Source: Ligula intestinalis (Eukaryota > Platyhelminthes > Cestoda > Diphyllobothriidea > Diphyllobothriidae). Taken from it: a stretch of DNA of 64,000 nucleotides. Shown piece after piece: positions 42,850-54,117 of this stretch; the first letter of the stretch is position 1; every line of letters begins with the position of its first letter. A program made the position numbers and the translations under genes. Below the pieces are notes generated by a model. The model was not told the DNA's origin. It was given only the letters and a program-made list of their open reading frames with translations, and did not search any database. The stretch lies in NCBI GenBank assembly GCA_036362985.1, contig JAYGXS010000009.1, positions 16,584,033 through 16,648,032 of the forward strand, written 5' to 3'.

Positions 42850-43610
42850 GTGTCTGCAAGGCAGTGGGTCGTAGATCTCTCCCTGCGAAGTTGCATGCCC
42901 TGCGAAGCTGCAACCTCAATGTTGTATGCCATCAAGCTGGCATTCACAGTTTTTGATAAAGACTGTTTCGCGAAAACCTTCGGTTCCTTCATTAGGCCAC
43001 ATCTTGATTACGCGATGCAAGTCTGGAGACCGTGGATGCGACAGGATTATGCAGTACTTAAAAGGCTGCAGCGGCGGTGGGCCACAAAATTAGTAAAGGC
43101 CAAGGTTCACTACCATATGGGATCAGCCTAAATAACCTTAATCTCTATCCTCTGAGTTATGGGCAGTTACGCGGAGATTTGATACAAACATTCCGTATCG
43201 TGCATGGCTTGGACTGCGCTCTCATGTGTGACGACTTATTCCAACTCGTCACTAAAACTTATCGCCGTGGACATCCTTTCAAACTGTATGTGTCCCAAGG
43301 ACAATTGAATGCTGAGGAAGTATTTTTTCTCTAATCGGGAGATGGGCCCGTGGAATAGCATACTTGGGGTGATTGTTATGTTCCAATCTGTGGAACAATT
43401 CAACCGCGACTTGATATACATATGTTACAGCACAACGTGAACTGTATGACAAATTAAGCTTGTAACACCACTGCACCATGTAACCATATTTTCCCGACTG
43501 AAAACGTGTTAACATTATTTCTACTTCTTGAGATTTTGATGTGAAAAATAGTAAGTTCAAAGGTGTCGCCTATATTTCCTCAAATATACTGACTGAATGA
43601 CTGATCCTGG
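42850..43610 (+). mobile_element. LINE D 3' part with 3' end
   Basis: The RT thumb-like region reads KTFGSFIRPHLDYAMQVW and LKRLQRRWATKLVK, then in another frame QLRGDLIQTFRIVHG, RRGHPFKLYVSQ, and in a third EMGPWNSILGVIVMFQS. The order equals the LINE D C-terminal signature. The 3' UTR ends with GTTCAAAGGTGTCGCCTATA followed by TTTCCTCAAATATACTGACT. At least two frame changes make it inactive. Confidence 0.78.
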
Positions 43611-44047
43611 GGCAGTAGACCCTGAGCACGGACGCCAGGAATCGTGATGTTGGCAAAGAGAAGCATTTTTCTGTCCGCCCGTGAATTCTTTGGCCATTCA
43701 ATGCTAATAATGATATTGAACCAGTAACCATATGTGCACACATGCGATTTCCATCAAACAGTTAACATTAGGAAGATGCAATTGCTTCAACGTGACATTT
43801 TTGGGCGGAACATTTCGATTGTCACTCGAACCCAGCATGACGGTAGCTAAATAGGGTTCCAGCGGCACAGGTTCACATGCTTAAGTCGATTTGACAAAAA
43901 TCGTCAAGTACCTGTACGTCTCACACCCTCAACACCACAACAGCTTAGGCCCGCGGTCGGCAACCTATGGCTCGCGAGCCATATATGGCTCTTTTGATGA
44001 TCGCGAATGGCTCTTTCAGAAATTTCAGATGTTATGATTTTTGTTAC

Positions 44048-45182
44048 TCTTTGGGGGTCTAAGTGGTGGGTTGTACTCGGATCACTAAAATCATCCGGCC
44101 AAATCTCAGGTTGGAAGTTAAAAGACACAAGTCACCAGAAGGAGTGATTTATTATGTATGGAACTCCCAATTACTGTCCCAGGTGGCAGGCAGGCAGGCA
44201 AGTAGCCCTTGGTGGATCCGGAACTCCGCCGGGTGGACCTAAATCCCGGTGGCGAGGAGGAGGAGTCGGAGCAGCATAGTCAAGAGGGGCTGCTCTGCCA
44301 TAAAAAACAGATGGAGAGGAGAAGAGATGGATCCACCATAGGGAGGTTTGGTGTAGCAGACCTTGGCCGCCCTGAAGGCGGGTGGGAACGCGGTCGAAGA
44401 CGCGTCTGCTGTGGTTCCCGTCCCAGGTGGCCGTGGCCACTGGTGAAGCCAGGGCTAGTGTTGATTGCGCCCAACCAGCCCTGAGAGAGCTTGAGCCAGT
44501 GGAGACAGCTGATTCCGTAGGATTGGGGAGCAGGTTCAATTATTCTGTTATTGATGTCTTGCAGTTGCCCGAGGGGATGTCGCCTGCAGAGATCTTTGCT
44601 GCATCGGCCGAGGGGTGGAGTATTTAAATGTCCATAAGGTATTCGGACGCGCATGTATGCTTGGGCGCGTATGCGTGACTGAATAAACTGCGTTCGCCAG
44701 GGTGGCGGTCTCGGGGCCGCCAGAAAACCGAAGGAAAGGGGACGCTCGCGCAGCTGTTACCGGTTTCCCAGACGCAGCTGCGAGGTCAAACCTCCGGGGA
44801 CGGGGGTGTCAGTGCAAGAGAGCATTGGAACAGTTAATAGTGGCAACGCATGACTTTGGGACAGCGGGTCTTGGAGAACGAAGGGGGAGGGCGTGCACTG
44901 CAGCCGTACACCTCCAATGACGTGCCGCAACCGAGACGCGTATCAGAATCAATTTAATCTCGACCCATCTCTGGAGTTTCGGCACCCCTAGGTTTGACCT
45001 GGCTGGTCCCTTACCGGCCTACCGAGAACAATAACTTCCATTTTTTCCTGCCTCCCAACAGTGGCGACAAACTGGCTAAATAAAAGACGCTCTACTAAAG
45101 CACGACAGCCGCAGACTTGACTTCAGCTTGGTTAAGATCACGCTGGCAGACAAGGCTATCTTACGCGCATAAACCAGCCGGC
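44048..45182 (+). mobile_element. Nested S1-F2 repeat inside the hAT
   Basis: The segment begins with the S1 head (ACTAAAATCATCCGGCCAAA, then TCTCAGGTTGG) and body start (GATTTATTATGTATGG, CAATTACTGTCCCAGGTGGC). It ends with the F2 module (GACGCTCTACTAAAGCAC to CTATCTTACGCGCAT). TTTGTTAC occurs on both sides (44040-44047 and 45183-45190) as a possible target duplication. Inside, TATTTAAAT near 44622 and AATAAA near 44682 could be promoter and polyA signals of an LTR-like unit. S1 and F2 may therefore be two ends of one element. Confidence 0.55.
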
Positions 45183-45371
45183 TTTGTTACATACAGTGCC
45201 TCCTATTTATGTCCCCCAGACGGAGCAAACAGTCCATTCGCGAATACTTGTACTGTGGACTAATACGTCAATCCTAACATGTGACTGCTTTCTTTCATCA
45301 GACAGATCGCACATCTTTGAACGCTACACTCTCTCCGCATTTGCCCAAAGTTAACCTCTGCAACAAGGAGT

Positions 45372-46735
45372 ATGGCGAAACGAAAAGGAGATGAGGAGTA
45401 TCGTACATTGCAGTATGAATGGGCCGAAGAATTCCCCTTTGTGCAGAGAGCAGATTATGCGGTGTGTCTAATTTGCAATGACAGGATTAGATCGATGAAA
45501 CGGTCGAATGTAAAGCGCCACTTAAACACACGCCATGATACGTTTGCATCAAAAAAACCCTTCGGGAGATAGCCAAAAGAAAGCATGCTAAGAGCTAATG
45601 AGCAAGATGCAAACCAGCCAGAAGCAACTCCGCGAATGGACCCAGCAAGGTGACCATAACTCCACGAGATTTGCTAAATCTTTAGCAATAGTTAGGAACG
45701 GAAAACCATTCACAGATGGCGAGTTTGCTAAAACGTTCATGCTGCATGTGGCCGATAAACTTTTTCATGATCTTCCCAACAAAGACAAGATAATTAAACG
45801 GATCCAAGGCATGCCCTTGTCAGCAAAAACTGTTAATGAGCGTACCATCATGATGGCAACCCACGTGGGAGAAACGCAAGTGAAAGACATAAATGCAGCG
45901 TCGTTCTTTTCCCTGGCTTTGGATGAGTCAACAGACGTAAACCATTTGGCGCAGTTCGGTGTGATTGCAAGATATGCTTCTGGTGACACACTGTACGAAG
46001 AAAGTCTTACGGTTCTGCCAATAACAGGGTCCACAAGAGGTGAGGATTTATTTAAGTCTTTCATGGATTTCTCTCAAGAAAAAAAACTACCTAGGGATAA
46101 ACTTATCTCAGTGTGACCTAATGGTGCTCTGTGTATGGTGGGGTGGGGAAAAACAAAGGATTTGTGGCGCTTCTCCGTGAGTATGAAAATAGATCCATCC
46201 TACGTTTCCATTGCATTCTACACCAGGAAACTCTTTGTGCTCAGATGTGTGACTGGCAGTTTGGCGAAGTGATGTCCTTCGTCATTCGTGTGATCAACTT
46301 TATTGTTGCCCTAGCCTTAAATAATGGGCAGCTTAAAACACTGCTGGATGAAGTTGGAAATAACTATAACGGTCTGCTTCTGCAAAGCAATGTACGTTGG
46401 TTGTTTTTCAGCTTGCCTGAAGCGGAAGAAGCAAGCAAGCACAAGTGGACAGAAATTAAAAACCTCAACCCGAAGACCAACCGATAATCAAAACTTAGAA
46501 CACGCTTCCAGTCACACACACCACACACTGCAGTATGTGAGTATTGCTGTATTGACCTTGTTGGATCTACGTATGCATGTGAGCAGTCATTCTCACATCT
46601 TAGATACATCAAGTCCACAATAAGATCACGTCTAACGGATGAAAGCCTAAAAGCTTGGATGAAGCTTAACCTCATCAAATACCGACCAGACAATAAAACC
46701 CTCAGCGAATCCATGCAACGCCAGAAGTCACATTA
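45372..46735 (+). pseudogene. hAT transposase (BED finger, GTF2IRD2/ZBED-like), broken
   Basis: The N-terminal BED-type zinc finger (45372-45572) has CLICNDRIRS and, for the histidines, VKRHLNTRH. It binds transposon ends in related enzymes. The next block (45598-46116) reads FSLALDESTDVNHLAQFGVI and LFKSFMDFSQEKKLPRDKL, the RNase-H-like start of GTF2IRD2/ZBED hAT transposases. A further frame (46131-46450) has FHCILHQETLCAQ and NNYNGLLLQSNVRW. The C-terminal dimerisation region (about 46530-46735) reads CEQSFSHLRYIKSTIRSRLT, then LKAWMKLNLIKY. A large middle part is deleted and there are several frameshifts. Confidence 0.88.
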
Positions 46736-46910
46736 ACAATGAGTATTATAAGAACATTATTTAAAAGAATAAATTCAGAGGCTTATTATACTCGCATTTA
46801 ATAGAATTTCATTTTAAAATATACTATATGGGTCTTTCTGAAATTTATTTCAAAATAGTTGCTTTTTTGGCTCTCTGAGTTAAAAAAGGTTGCAGACCCC
46901 TGGCTTAAGC

Positions 46911-47399
46911 GGTTCAGCGTCTTATTTTCATCTTTAAATTTCGCAGTAAATTCAAATTATTAGAACATCTTAATTTTCAAATAAATTAGACTCGGTTCAA
47001 CCTTGACCGACTGCATTATTTTGAATCTCGACATTTACCCGGTCTCAGTAAGTCCACAGTCAGCTTCAGGCCTGTTTCCAGTGTTCGCCACCCTCATACC
47101 GAATGCCACTACAACAGCACAGAAAGTCTAATTTGCATAGGCCTACATCATCCGAACTGCATCCTAAAATCCGCAAGCCTTATGTTCCTCTTCAGCCTTG
47201 ACAAGCAGCCCTAATTACAACCTAGGCAAACGGGTGGTCTAAAAACTAGACTTCCTCCGAAAGGGCCCGAATTCTTGGCCCCCACCAGGGGAAAAATAAT
47301 GATATCTGATAAAACCATTGTAGTTTTGACGCGGTTTCAGTATTCACAAATACTTCACCGGATCTGGCACAAACGACTCAAAGTAAAGCACGACGAATA
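46911..47399. other. Anonymous stretch
   Basis: No recognisable feature between the hAT and the next PLE. Confidence 0.4.
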
Positions 47400-48485
47400 G
47401 AGAGGTCCTCTAAAAATTAAACAATTTTTGCAACGCTTCGTGTTCTCCCAAAGAAACCTTTTAACCTTAAGTGGAAGAACATACGAGAAGATCCAAGGGA
47501 GGCCGCTGGGTTCCCCGATATCCAGTTTAATAGCAGAACTGGTTTTACAAGAACTCGAAAAAGTCGCATTCAGTCAATGCGCACTCGCGTTTGGGTACAT
47601 GGATAACACCTTTCTATAAGCTAAAGGAGCAAATTAGGAGACTACCAAGACCTGTTTAATGGCACCACCTCCGAAATTTACAAGAGGAGAAGAGAATGTC
47701 GAAAAGTTGCCTTTCCTTGACGTTATCGTCACATGCAAAGCCAGCGGAAAACTTTGTATCACGGTGTATAGAAAAGCGACAAACACAACTCAGATGTTTA
47801 ACTACCATTGTAACCACCTAGCGGCGCATAAATGGGGCTGTATTAAAGCACTCTCCTGGGGGGTAAAATCACATTGCAGCGAATCTGAGGGGCGAACATG
47901 AGAACTCCGGCATCCTCGGGACTAACTGGCAAGGAATGGATGCTCAAACAAATTCGGCACACCCTCTACCGTATAAAACGAATGTGTCAGAAGCAAGGGA
48001 ACATTTTGTTTCAGAGTTCGGCATGGGTATCGCCCATCTTCCGACAACTACTTTACGCACTTGAATCATGCAAATAAGGGACCGATGAGCAGTCTAGTAT
48101 CGTTTATCAAATACAGTGTCGCAACTATTTTCGCCATTATACAGGGCAGACCGGGCGACGACTTAGCTTGCGAATAGCGATTAGAAACGGGCAGTGCAGA
48201 TAGCTGACCCACTGCCTCAGAACACTACTGGGGGCCTAGATATCTGACTCCTACTCCGGCAACAGACATACTGATATATCACTCCCTGCGATCACGCCCT
48301 TTGTTCGCGCGACCCAGTCCCCGGCTGACGGTTGGGACCCAGCCTTACCAACCTCCATTTTCTCATGACTGAACTACAAAAGTAAGTTAATTATTGCTGC
48401 ACACTTATAGTCTCTGAAGATATCTTCTTGCACGAAATTGAAAACTCAGACAAATAAAAGTGTTGTCCCACTGATCGCACCCTCA
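47400..48485 (+). mobile_element. PLE-3: decayed RT end + GIY-YIG, degenerate hammerhead
   Basis: The RT palm reads RTYEKIQGRPLGSPISSLIA and ELVLQELEKVAFSQ. The catalytic YVDD has become YMDN at 47596-47607. The linker reads LPFLDVIVTCKASGKL and TVYRKATNTTQMFNYH. The GIY-YIG start is seen in a shifted frame near 48110 as YQIQCRNYFRHYTGQTGRRL. The 3' end has a damaged hammerhead-like motif (CTGAAGA at 48414-48420, CACGAAATT, then ACTCAGAC) and GTCCCACTGATCGCACC. Many stops. Confidence 0.82.
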
Positions 48486-49597
48486 CCATCTTTGCTACAA
48501 GAACCTGGGGTTCGCATATTCGCTTCTGTTCATAAGACGAAGTATCTTCATAAGAATGCTAGGTGTTTTTTATTGGACATAGTATTGAATATGTTTGTAT
48601 AGTTCATGTTATAACCTTGGTTGATCTCAGCTGCTTCACCACTGTTATATCCTTAAGTCTGCAGTGATCACCTGCGTCGCCAATGTTATATTCCTGCGTC
48701 TGCATTGATCACCTGCGTGTATGACTCCTTGCCACGTATGACCTCAGCCTTGACAGAACGCGACTGGTGGCGGCCTCGCGCTGTGTCCACCGTTTCGCTC
48801 CCCTGTTCAGCACACGTCCTTTGCGTGTTCTCTTTGTTCTCTAATCCTCAGGCTGACCCGATTGGGCCATCCCAACAGTTCAGCTCTTTAATTTTCTTGG
48901 AAATCAATTTCTGATCGCGGTATACATCAGCATATCTAAAGTCTATAGTTATAGACTGAAATTGTAAGTGTAGATTCGGGCTGAAACTCGGCAACCACTG
49001 CGTAATATACGGTGGTAATGCACTTCAAACCATCATTTAGACCAGGTGGCGCCTCTCCGAACTCTCCTGTATCAAAGGACACGGCCTTCACCATAACTCC
49101 TCTACATGTTTCCAGGCTAGTATAAGATGCTGCTGCCAACTGCTTCTCATCTGACACTCTCCGGACTAGGGAGACTACTAAGACAGAGAAGGTAACTCAT
49201 AGCAGTTTAGAGGAGTTCAACTTATCCAAACTGTAACGGAACATATCAATCATCAATTGCTGTGGCCACATACCTGCCAGGTTTTGTAGCGTGACTGGGG
49301 AACCAAGACTGGAAGCCCGCGTGGCAGTTCATGATCGGCCCCCTATGCTGACTCACCTTATTCTTCGCCCGCCAAGCTTTGGACACTTTGAGGGACGATC
49401 TACCCCGCGCCCGCTCTCGTTTAAAGAACTGGGAAAGCCGCCAAAACTGTCCATCTCACGATCACGGTGGGATCGCTGCGTCGCTAGTCTAGGCCATATA
49501 CTTCGCGGGAGCTCGAAGCCAATCAGCTTGCACTGCGTTTTGATTGGCTATAGGCAACAAAGGACACGTTCTGGGTTCGTGACCCCGCGCCCTACAT
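48486..49597. other. Anonymous stretch
   Basis: About 1.1 kb. Minus-strand 48936-49157 has an open frame with no family match. Nothing else is recognised. Confidence 0.4.
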
Positions 49598-50102
49598 GAA
49601 GAGGACGGTGTTGAGCTCGTACCCAGACGCCGGCTCGCTGATCTCGACTACGCCGATGAGATTGCGCTGCTAGCCTCAAGCATTGGTCTACAGTCTGTAG
49701 TGTCGCGGGTAAATGAAATCGCTATGTCGGTTGGCCTATCAATAAATTCCAGAAAGACGAAGTTATTCTCCAGCCGCACCCCTGACAAAGAGAAGGTACC
49801 GCTAGGGATTAATGGCCACCAAATTAAGGAAGTAGACCGTTTTAAATACCTCGGGGCGAGGCTGCTACCGAATGGGCAGAGCCAGGACGACATTGTCTCC
49901 CGTAGCGATGCTGCTCGCTGGGTTTTCTCAATCCTTCGAAGGTACCTTTGGAACCGATATCTCCATCGCCACGAAGATTCGTGTGCACCGTGCATCCATC
50001 CGACCAGTCATCCTAATGTATCTGAATGCTGGGCTGTGCACACGCACCATAGCGTGTCTATCCCAATCCGGTCTGGCTGATTCAGACATAACCACGCTGT
50101 AG
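49598..50102 (+). pseudogene. RTE-like LINE reverse transcriptase fragment
   Basis: The block reads RRRLADLDYADEIALLASSI, VVSRVNEIAMSVGLSINSRK, TKLFSS, then GINGHQIKEVDRFKYLGARL and DDIVSRSDAARWVFS. In a shifted frame it continues TDISIATKIRVHRASIRP. The DLDYADDIALL..S..GLSIN..KTK and F.YLGA.L..NG....DI..RI..A pattern is the C-terminal half of RTE-clade LINE RTs. YADD is altered to YADE. There is at least one frameshift and no 5' or 3' end was found. Confidence 0.8.
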
Positions 50103-51068
50103 ACGCCATGATAATGCCCGCGCTCTTATACTTCAGACGCCAGCCCCTCACTCGTCTAACAAGCTACTTTCCATTAACTCTGTACAGAACATACTACCTC
50201 TCCCGCCCGGCGTCTAACCAAGGGTTTTACCCATTAACTTAGGCCACTGCGACATGTGCACCGCATCACGCCGGCTAACTCAACAACTCGAATATTGCAA
50301 AACCACAGGCAACGGATGACAGTCATGGAAGAACCGTTGCTAGCGCACAGGCGGCTAAGCAGGCAAGGCTGTCTGCAGCCGAAAGCCAGCCCTGCATGCC
50401 TTTCAGTTCCGTCGCGGTGTACTCGACTCTGCGGCCAATCAATGAAGTGTTCTCGCTAAGTTACGTGCGCCGAGACCGATCGAATGAAGAGGGTGAATAC
50501 GACTGGCATCAGTGACCGACCGTGCCCAGTCACATCAAAGGGCATTTCCCTTCACAGACAGCAAAGACTCATCAAGTTAAACTCGACACGTCTCTTTTAC
50601 AGTAGGCCTTCTGTGAGGACTGCCCAGCTTCCAGCGACCTGTGGACGCAGCAGGCGGAATAATAGCACAAACATTTCACCGAGTATTTTCGTACTACGGT
50701 GGGCAACGCTGGTGCATATGCCCTGCACCTCGAAGTCAGCTTCCGACAATGTCGTCGAAAAAAAGGTGAACGTGTAGCGTGTTTATAAAACAAAAACCGG
50801 TACTTCTCAAAAGGCCGATCACTACACAAGAAGTGCGTACGCAGCAACCTATCACAAATACCTGCTTAAAGGTTCATTCCGCTTCAGGTATACAGGGCTA
50901 AAATATAGCCCTCTTGCTCGCATTGCTAGTGCAGTTGACAGAAAACCAGAGTACGCTACGCGCGGCGAAATAAATACATCAGCCGCACTTAGGTTGTGCG
51001 TTACATTCCTTGCTAGTAGAGTGCAAGTCATAAGAGAGGGATAACAGGGGACATTCATCCTGACCTCG
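50103..51068. other. Anonymous stretch
   Basis: About 1 kb with no recognisable gene or repeat. Confidence 0.4.
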
Positions 51069-51498
51069 CTGTTTAGTTCGGAAGCCTATTCGATCGGTGT
51101 TCGCACATTTCTGAGTGAATATATACCCGATCAGCAGTGACAGCAAATGGCAGGTGGTGAGGCACTGATGAACTGCGGTTCGATGAAGTGCTTATGACCC
51201 ATCTGATAGACACCAGTGGTGGACCAACTGCGCCGTCTGTAAGTGCGTTTGTTTGTGTTGTGCGACCAGCTGGTGTTCAGGTTTATGCTTGGCGGATGAA
51301 GGCTAATAAGCTCAAAACAGTTCTGTATCAAGTAACCCCCAAGTGCTGTCATACCCCCTCCCCCCTCCTTACTGCTATTATGACTTTGCCGGAATCGGCC
51401 TGGCAGGCGGTCACCCGTTTGGGACCACTGACCACCACATGGACTGTTTAGTTTGGAAGCCTATTCGATCGGTGTTCGCACATTTCTGAGTGAATATA
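51069..51498 (+). repeat. 55-bp direct repeat, 375 bp apart
   Basis: Segments 51069-51123 and 51444-51498 are identical except for one C/T difference. Both run from CTGTTTAGTT to GAGTGAATATA. The second copy lies immediately left of the PLE-4 derivative. The copies are too long for an ordinary target duplication. Confidence 0.9.
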
Positions 51499-51509
51499 CA
51501 TATGAAAAG

Positions 51510-51580
51510 AGATCTCGGGAATAATGGGTATAATATCCCGACGTTTTGAAAGCGTACATGCTTGCCTCGTCGGAGGCAAC
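51510..51580 (-). ncRNA. Hammerhead-like motif, left arm of PLE-4
   Basis: On the minus strand, CCGACGA (51573-51567), stem AAGC..GCTT, and CAAAACGTC (51548-51540) follow the right arm base for base with a few changes. The G before AAA is mutated to C. It faces away from the plus-strand copy. Confidence 0.5.
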
Positions 51581-52172
51581 CGACACACGTCAGGTACTCA
51601 GTTACCAAAGTAACCATCCACTGAACCACAAACGCAGCTGTGTGCGAACGCTTTACAAAAGGGCAGAAACCCAGTGCAACGAGGCAGGTGACAAAGCGGC
51701 TGAACTTAAATATCTTCGACGGATGTTTATCTCTAACGGGTACCCCCGCAGCTTCCTAGAACGCAGCAGACAACCGAACGAGCTGCAAAACCGGCGGCCA
51801 AACAACCGACATTGCGGAGAGCAATGCCATACAGAGAATATTTCTGAAGCAGTCGCCCGTCTGTTACAACCACTGGGTATCGGCGTAGCCCACAGACCCG
51901 AGACAATAAGACGATTGGTCATGAGACCAAAGGCCCCTCTGTTCCGCGAAGAAACAGCAAACGTCGGCTACCGCATCCAGTGTAGTTTCTGTGAGGCCAA
52001 CTACATTGGGGAGACCGGAAAGCGACTACAGACACGAATGAGCGAGCACGCAAGGGCAGTCGACAGGATGGATCCACGCTCGTTGGTGGCGGAACATTGT
52101 TCGGCTCCTGGACACACCTTCGCTTTTGATGACGCTGAAATCCTAGCCCGAGGTAGTGACCGGACAACCTGA
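51567..52172 (+). pseudogene. PLE-4 linker + GIY-YIG endonuclease
   Basis: The open frame reads QVLSYQSNHPLNHKRSCVRT and LYKRAETQC, then GIGVAHRPETIRRLVMRPK. The nuclease reads YRIQCSFCEANYIGETGKRL, QTRMSEHARAVDRMD, and PGHTFAFDDAEIL. The conserved YIG-like YIGET, arginine and EH residues are present. The frame ends at 52172 before the usual C-terminus of PLE nucleases. The open frame's first codons come from the hammerhead arm and are not genuine PLE protein. Confidence 0.85.
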
Positions 52173-52724
52173 GAACACACCCAATTCCATTAACCGCTGT
52201 ACGATTCTCCCGGCGGCTTACTAGGCGTTACGCGTGCGGTTCAATCAACGAAATCGCCAGGGGAAGTCAGACGGGTCGAAACGACTAGCAACCCCACACC
52301 GGGCCAGGATACAGGCGTCCGGGAACCTACCCCAGACACCAACGCAGCCGTCAGCGACGCCGCAGGCAACGTGAACCAACAAGACCTCCTGTCGGACTTG
52401 AACGCAGTTGCACATGACAACGGTCTCTGCATAAACACTGATGGCGGAGTTCGATAGTCTGCCGACAGGAAGAACACGGGAAAGTGCCAACGGGGGAAGC
52501 CAGCGGGACATGCGGCACCGATGCGATCGATGCAGACGCGAGCAATGACCGCTGGCAGGCGAACACTGCCCTCCCCCTCCGACGAGATGACGGCGAGAAA
52601 CCCTGGTCAGCAGGACGATTACGGAGCTCCAGCCCCTCCCCCGCAGGTGATCTAGCGCCAATATACGGAGAGCGAACGAGAAGTCAGTGGTAACACCAAT
52701 AAAAGACTGAGGCGTGTACAAACA

Positions 52725-52800
52725 CCAACCTCCGACGATGCAAGCCTGTACGCTTTCGAAACGTCAGGATATTATACCCATTATTCCCTAGATCGCCTCT
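52725..52800 (+). ncRNA. Hammerhead-like motif, right arm of PLE-4
   Basis: CCGACGA (52732-52738) replaces CUGANGA at its second base. Stem II pairs AAGC with GCTT around CTGTAC. GAAACGTC lies at 52758-52765. CCT before the core can pair with AGG after the cleavage base. The C at the normally invariant U4 position probably weakens activity. Confidence 0.55.
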
Positions 52801-53943
52801 TCTTCTCATTTATGTCCAGGGACACGCATTTTCGCTTCAATCAGCAATATATATATATATAATTGTCGGGCGGAAATACGGCTAATTGAAGTTACCGCCT
52901 ATGTCGTGTCGTGCGCCTAGACCACAGGGGAGCGTTGGCGCTAATTGGCTGGATCCCGTGCAACTGGCCGCCACGATGGTGGATTATAAACGCCAAAAGA
53001 AAAAACAACTTTCGGATGAAGTTTACCTGAAATGATACGGAGTGTAAGCGTCGCTTCGGGGTGATAAGGCAAAGAAACTACGAAATCCTTCATTTGAATT
53101 TAAAAGGTCTTTCACGAGATTTCAGAAACAAGATATACAAACATTATATTCATCATATCATTCATACATTTCCCGAAAAAGTGCCACCGGAAATTGGAAG
53201 AGGTTATATTAATGAAAAAAGGGTGGTAAGGCACGTCGATTCGAAAAAGGGCGCAGTAAAGAATTAAAAACAAGATCGTTTAATGCATAATACTATAAGT
53301 GGCATTCCGAACATTTCAAGGAGAGCTCCCGGGCAGACGCATGTGTAGTAAGCTTACAAATCTAATTGAAAGGACTCCTCATCGCCTGAAACAAAATAGA
53401 AGAAGGTTCAGTAAAGAAAATAGGCATATTTTACATTTTAAAGAAACTAATTAGCAGACAAACAGTACATGCCAAACAGCTCGCAAACGGGTTTCGGTGG
53501 AAATGATTGAATAGACAGTGATACGCCACTGCTTCCTTGTGAAAAAAATAGCAAAAGTAATACAACCAAGGCCTTAAGTTACGACTATTTTCCCGGTAAG
53601 CACCAAGCCACATTTCCTAGGTGCAAATGCACTCGATCGCAACCAGTGAAAACAGTAGCAAGTTTGAATAGTTTCGTCTGCAAAGGAGCGCTCCTGTCGT
53701 CACTTGGTTAACCAATAGATTGTATGCATGCAAATAAACCAGACCTCAAGTACATGGACTGCAGATTTTGTCTTGGAAAGAGGACCAACTGAAGAAGCAG
53801 TCACAGCCCGACCTAGTCAAAGGAGCACTGCGTTATCCTGCTAGTTGACAACACAAGGTCTTAACACATGTCAACTGCAATTTGCAGACTGAAATGCGAT
53901 CATCCGAGTAAGTAAATTAGAAGAGACTGGATTCATTTGATCC
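52801..53943. other. Anonymous stretch
   Basis: A short (AT)n microsatellite lies at about 52846-52861. No gene recognised. Confidence 0.4.
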
Positions 53944-54035
53944 AATTGTGAAAACCTGGGCGGCCCCGGTGGGATTCGAAACTATGCCAGCTTAAATGTA
54001 ACCAACATTCTAGTCAACCGAGCTACACGGCTTCC
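53944..54035 (-). repeat. tRNA-like module of S4 family (minus)
   Basis: On the minus strand: GTGTAGCTCGGTTGACTAGA (A-box-like), GTTTCGAATCCCACC (B-box-like), then GGTTTTCACAATTGG. The ending is shared with the plus-strand S4 copy at 54300-54323 and with the copy at 15944. The 5' companion module is not clearly present here. Confidence 0.55.
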
Positions 54036-54117
54036 GTCGGGAGCCGTAATTTATTCGAATCTGCTAGCCCCTCCCACTAATTAAATATCTGGCGGGTTCC
54101 AGATTCATTGTTTAGGC

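Larger units (their letters stand above)
43943..46910 (+). mobile_element. Complete hAT transposon with 8-bp target duplication
   Basis: Element 43951-46902 is flanked by GCTTAGGC (43943-43950) and GCTTAAGC (46903-46910), an 8-bp target duplication with one mismatch. Eight bp is the hAT hallmark. The left end CCGCGGTCGGCAACC and the inverted right end CAGGGGTCTGCAACC are imperfect terminal inverted repeats. Internally there is a decayed transposase and, in the left part, a nested repeat of about 1.1 kb. Confidence 0.88.
51507..52800 (+). mobile_element. PLE-4 derivative bounded by inverted hammerhead motifs
   Basis: Arms of about 70 bp (51510-51580 and 52730-52799) are inverted copies of each other. 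The left arm on the minus strand and the right arm on the plus strand both read CCGACGA, AAGC..GCTTTC, AAAACGTC or GAAACGTC, and then GGATATTATACCCATTATTC. Between them lies only the C-terminal part of a PLE. Most of the RT has been lost and the left arm joins directly to the post-RT coding region. Confidence 0.8.
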
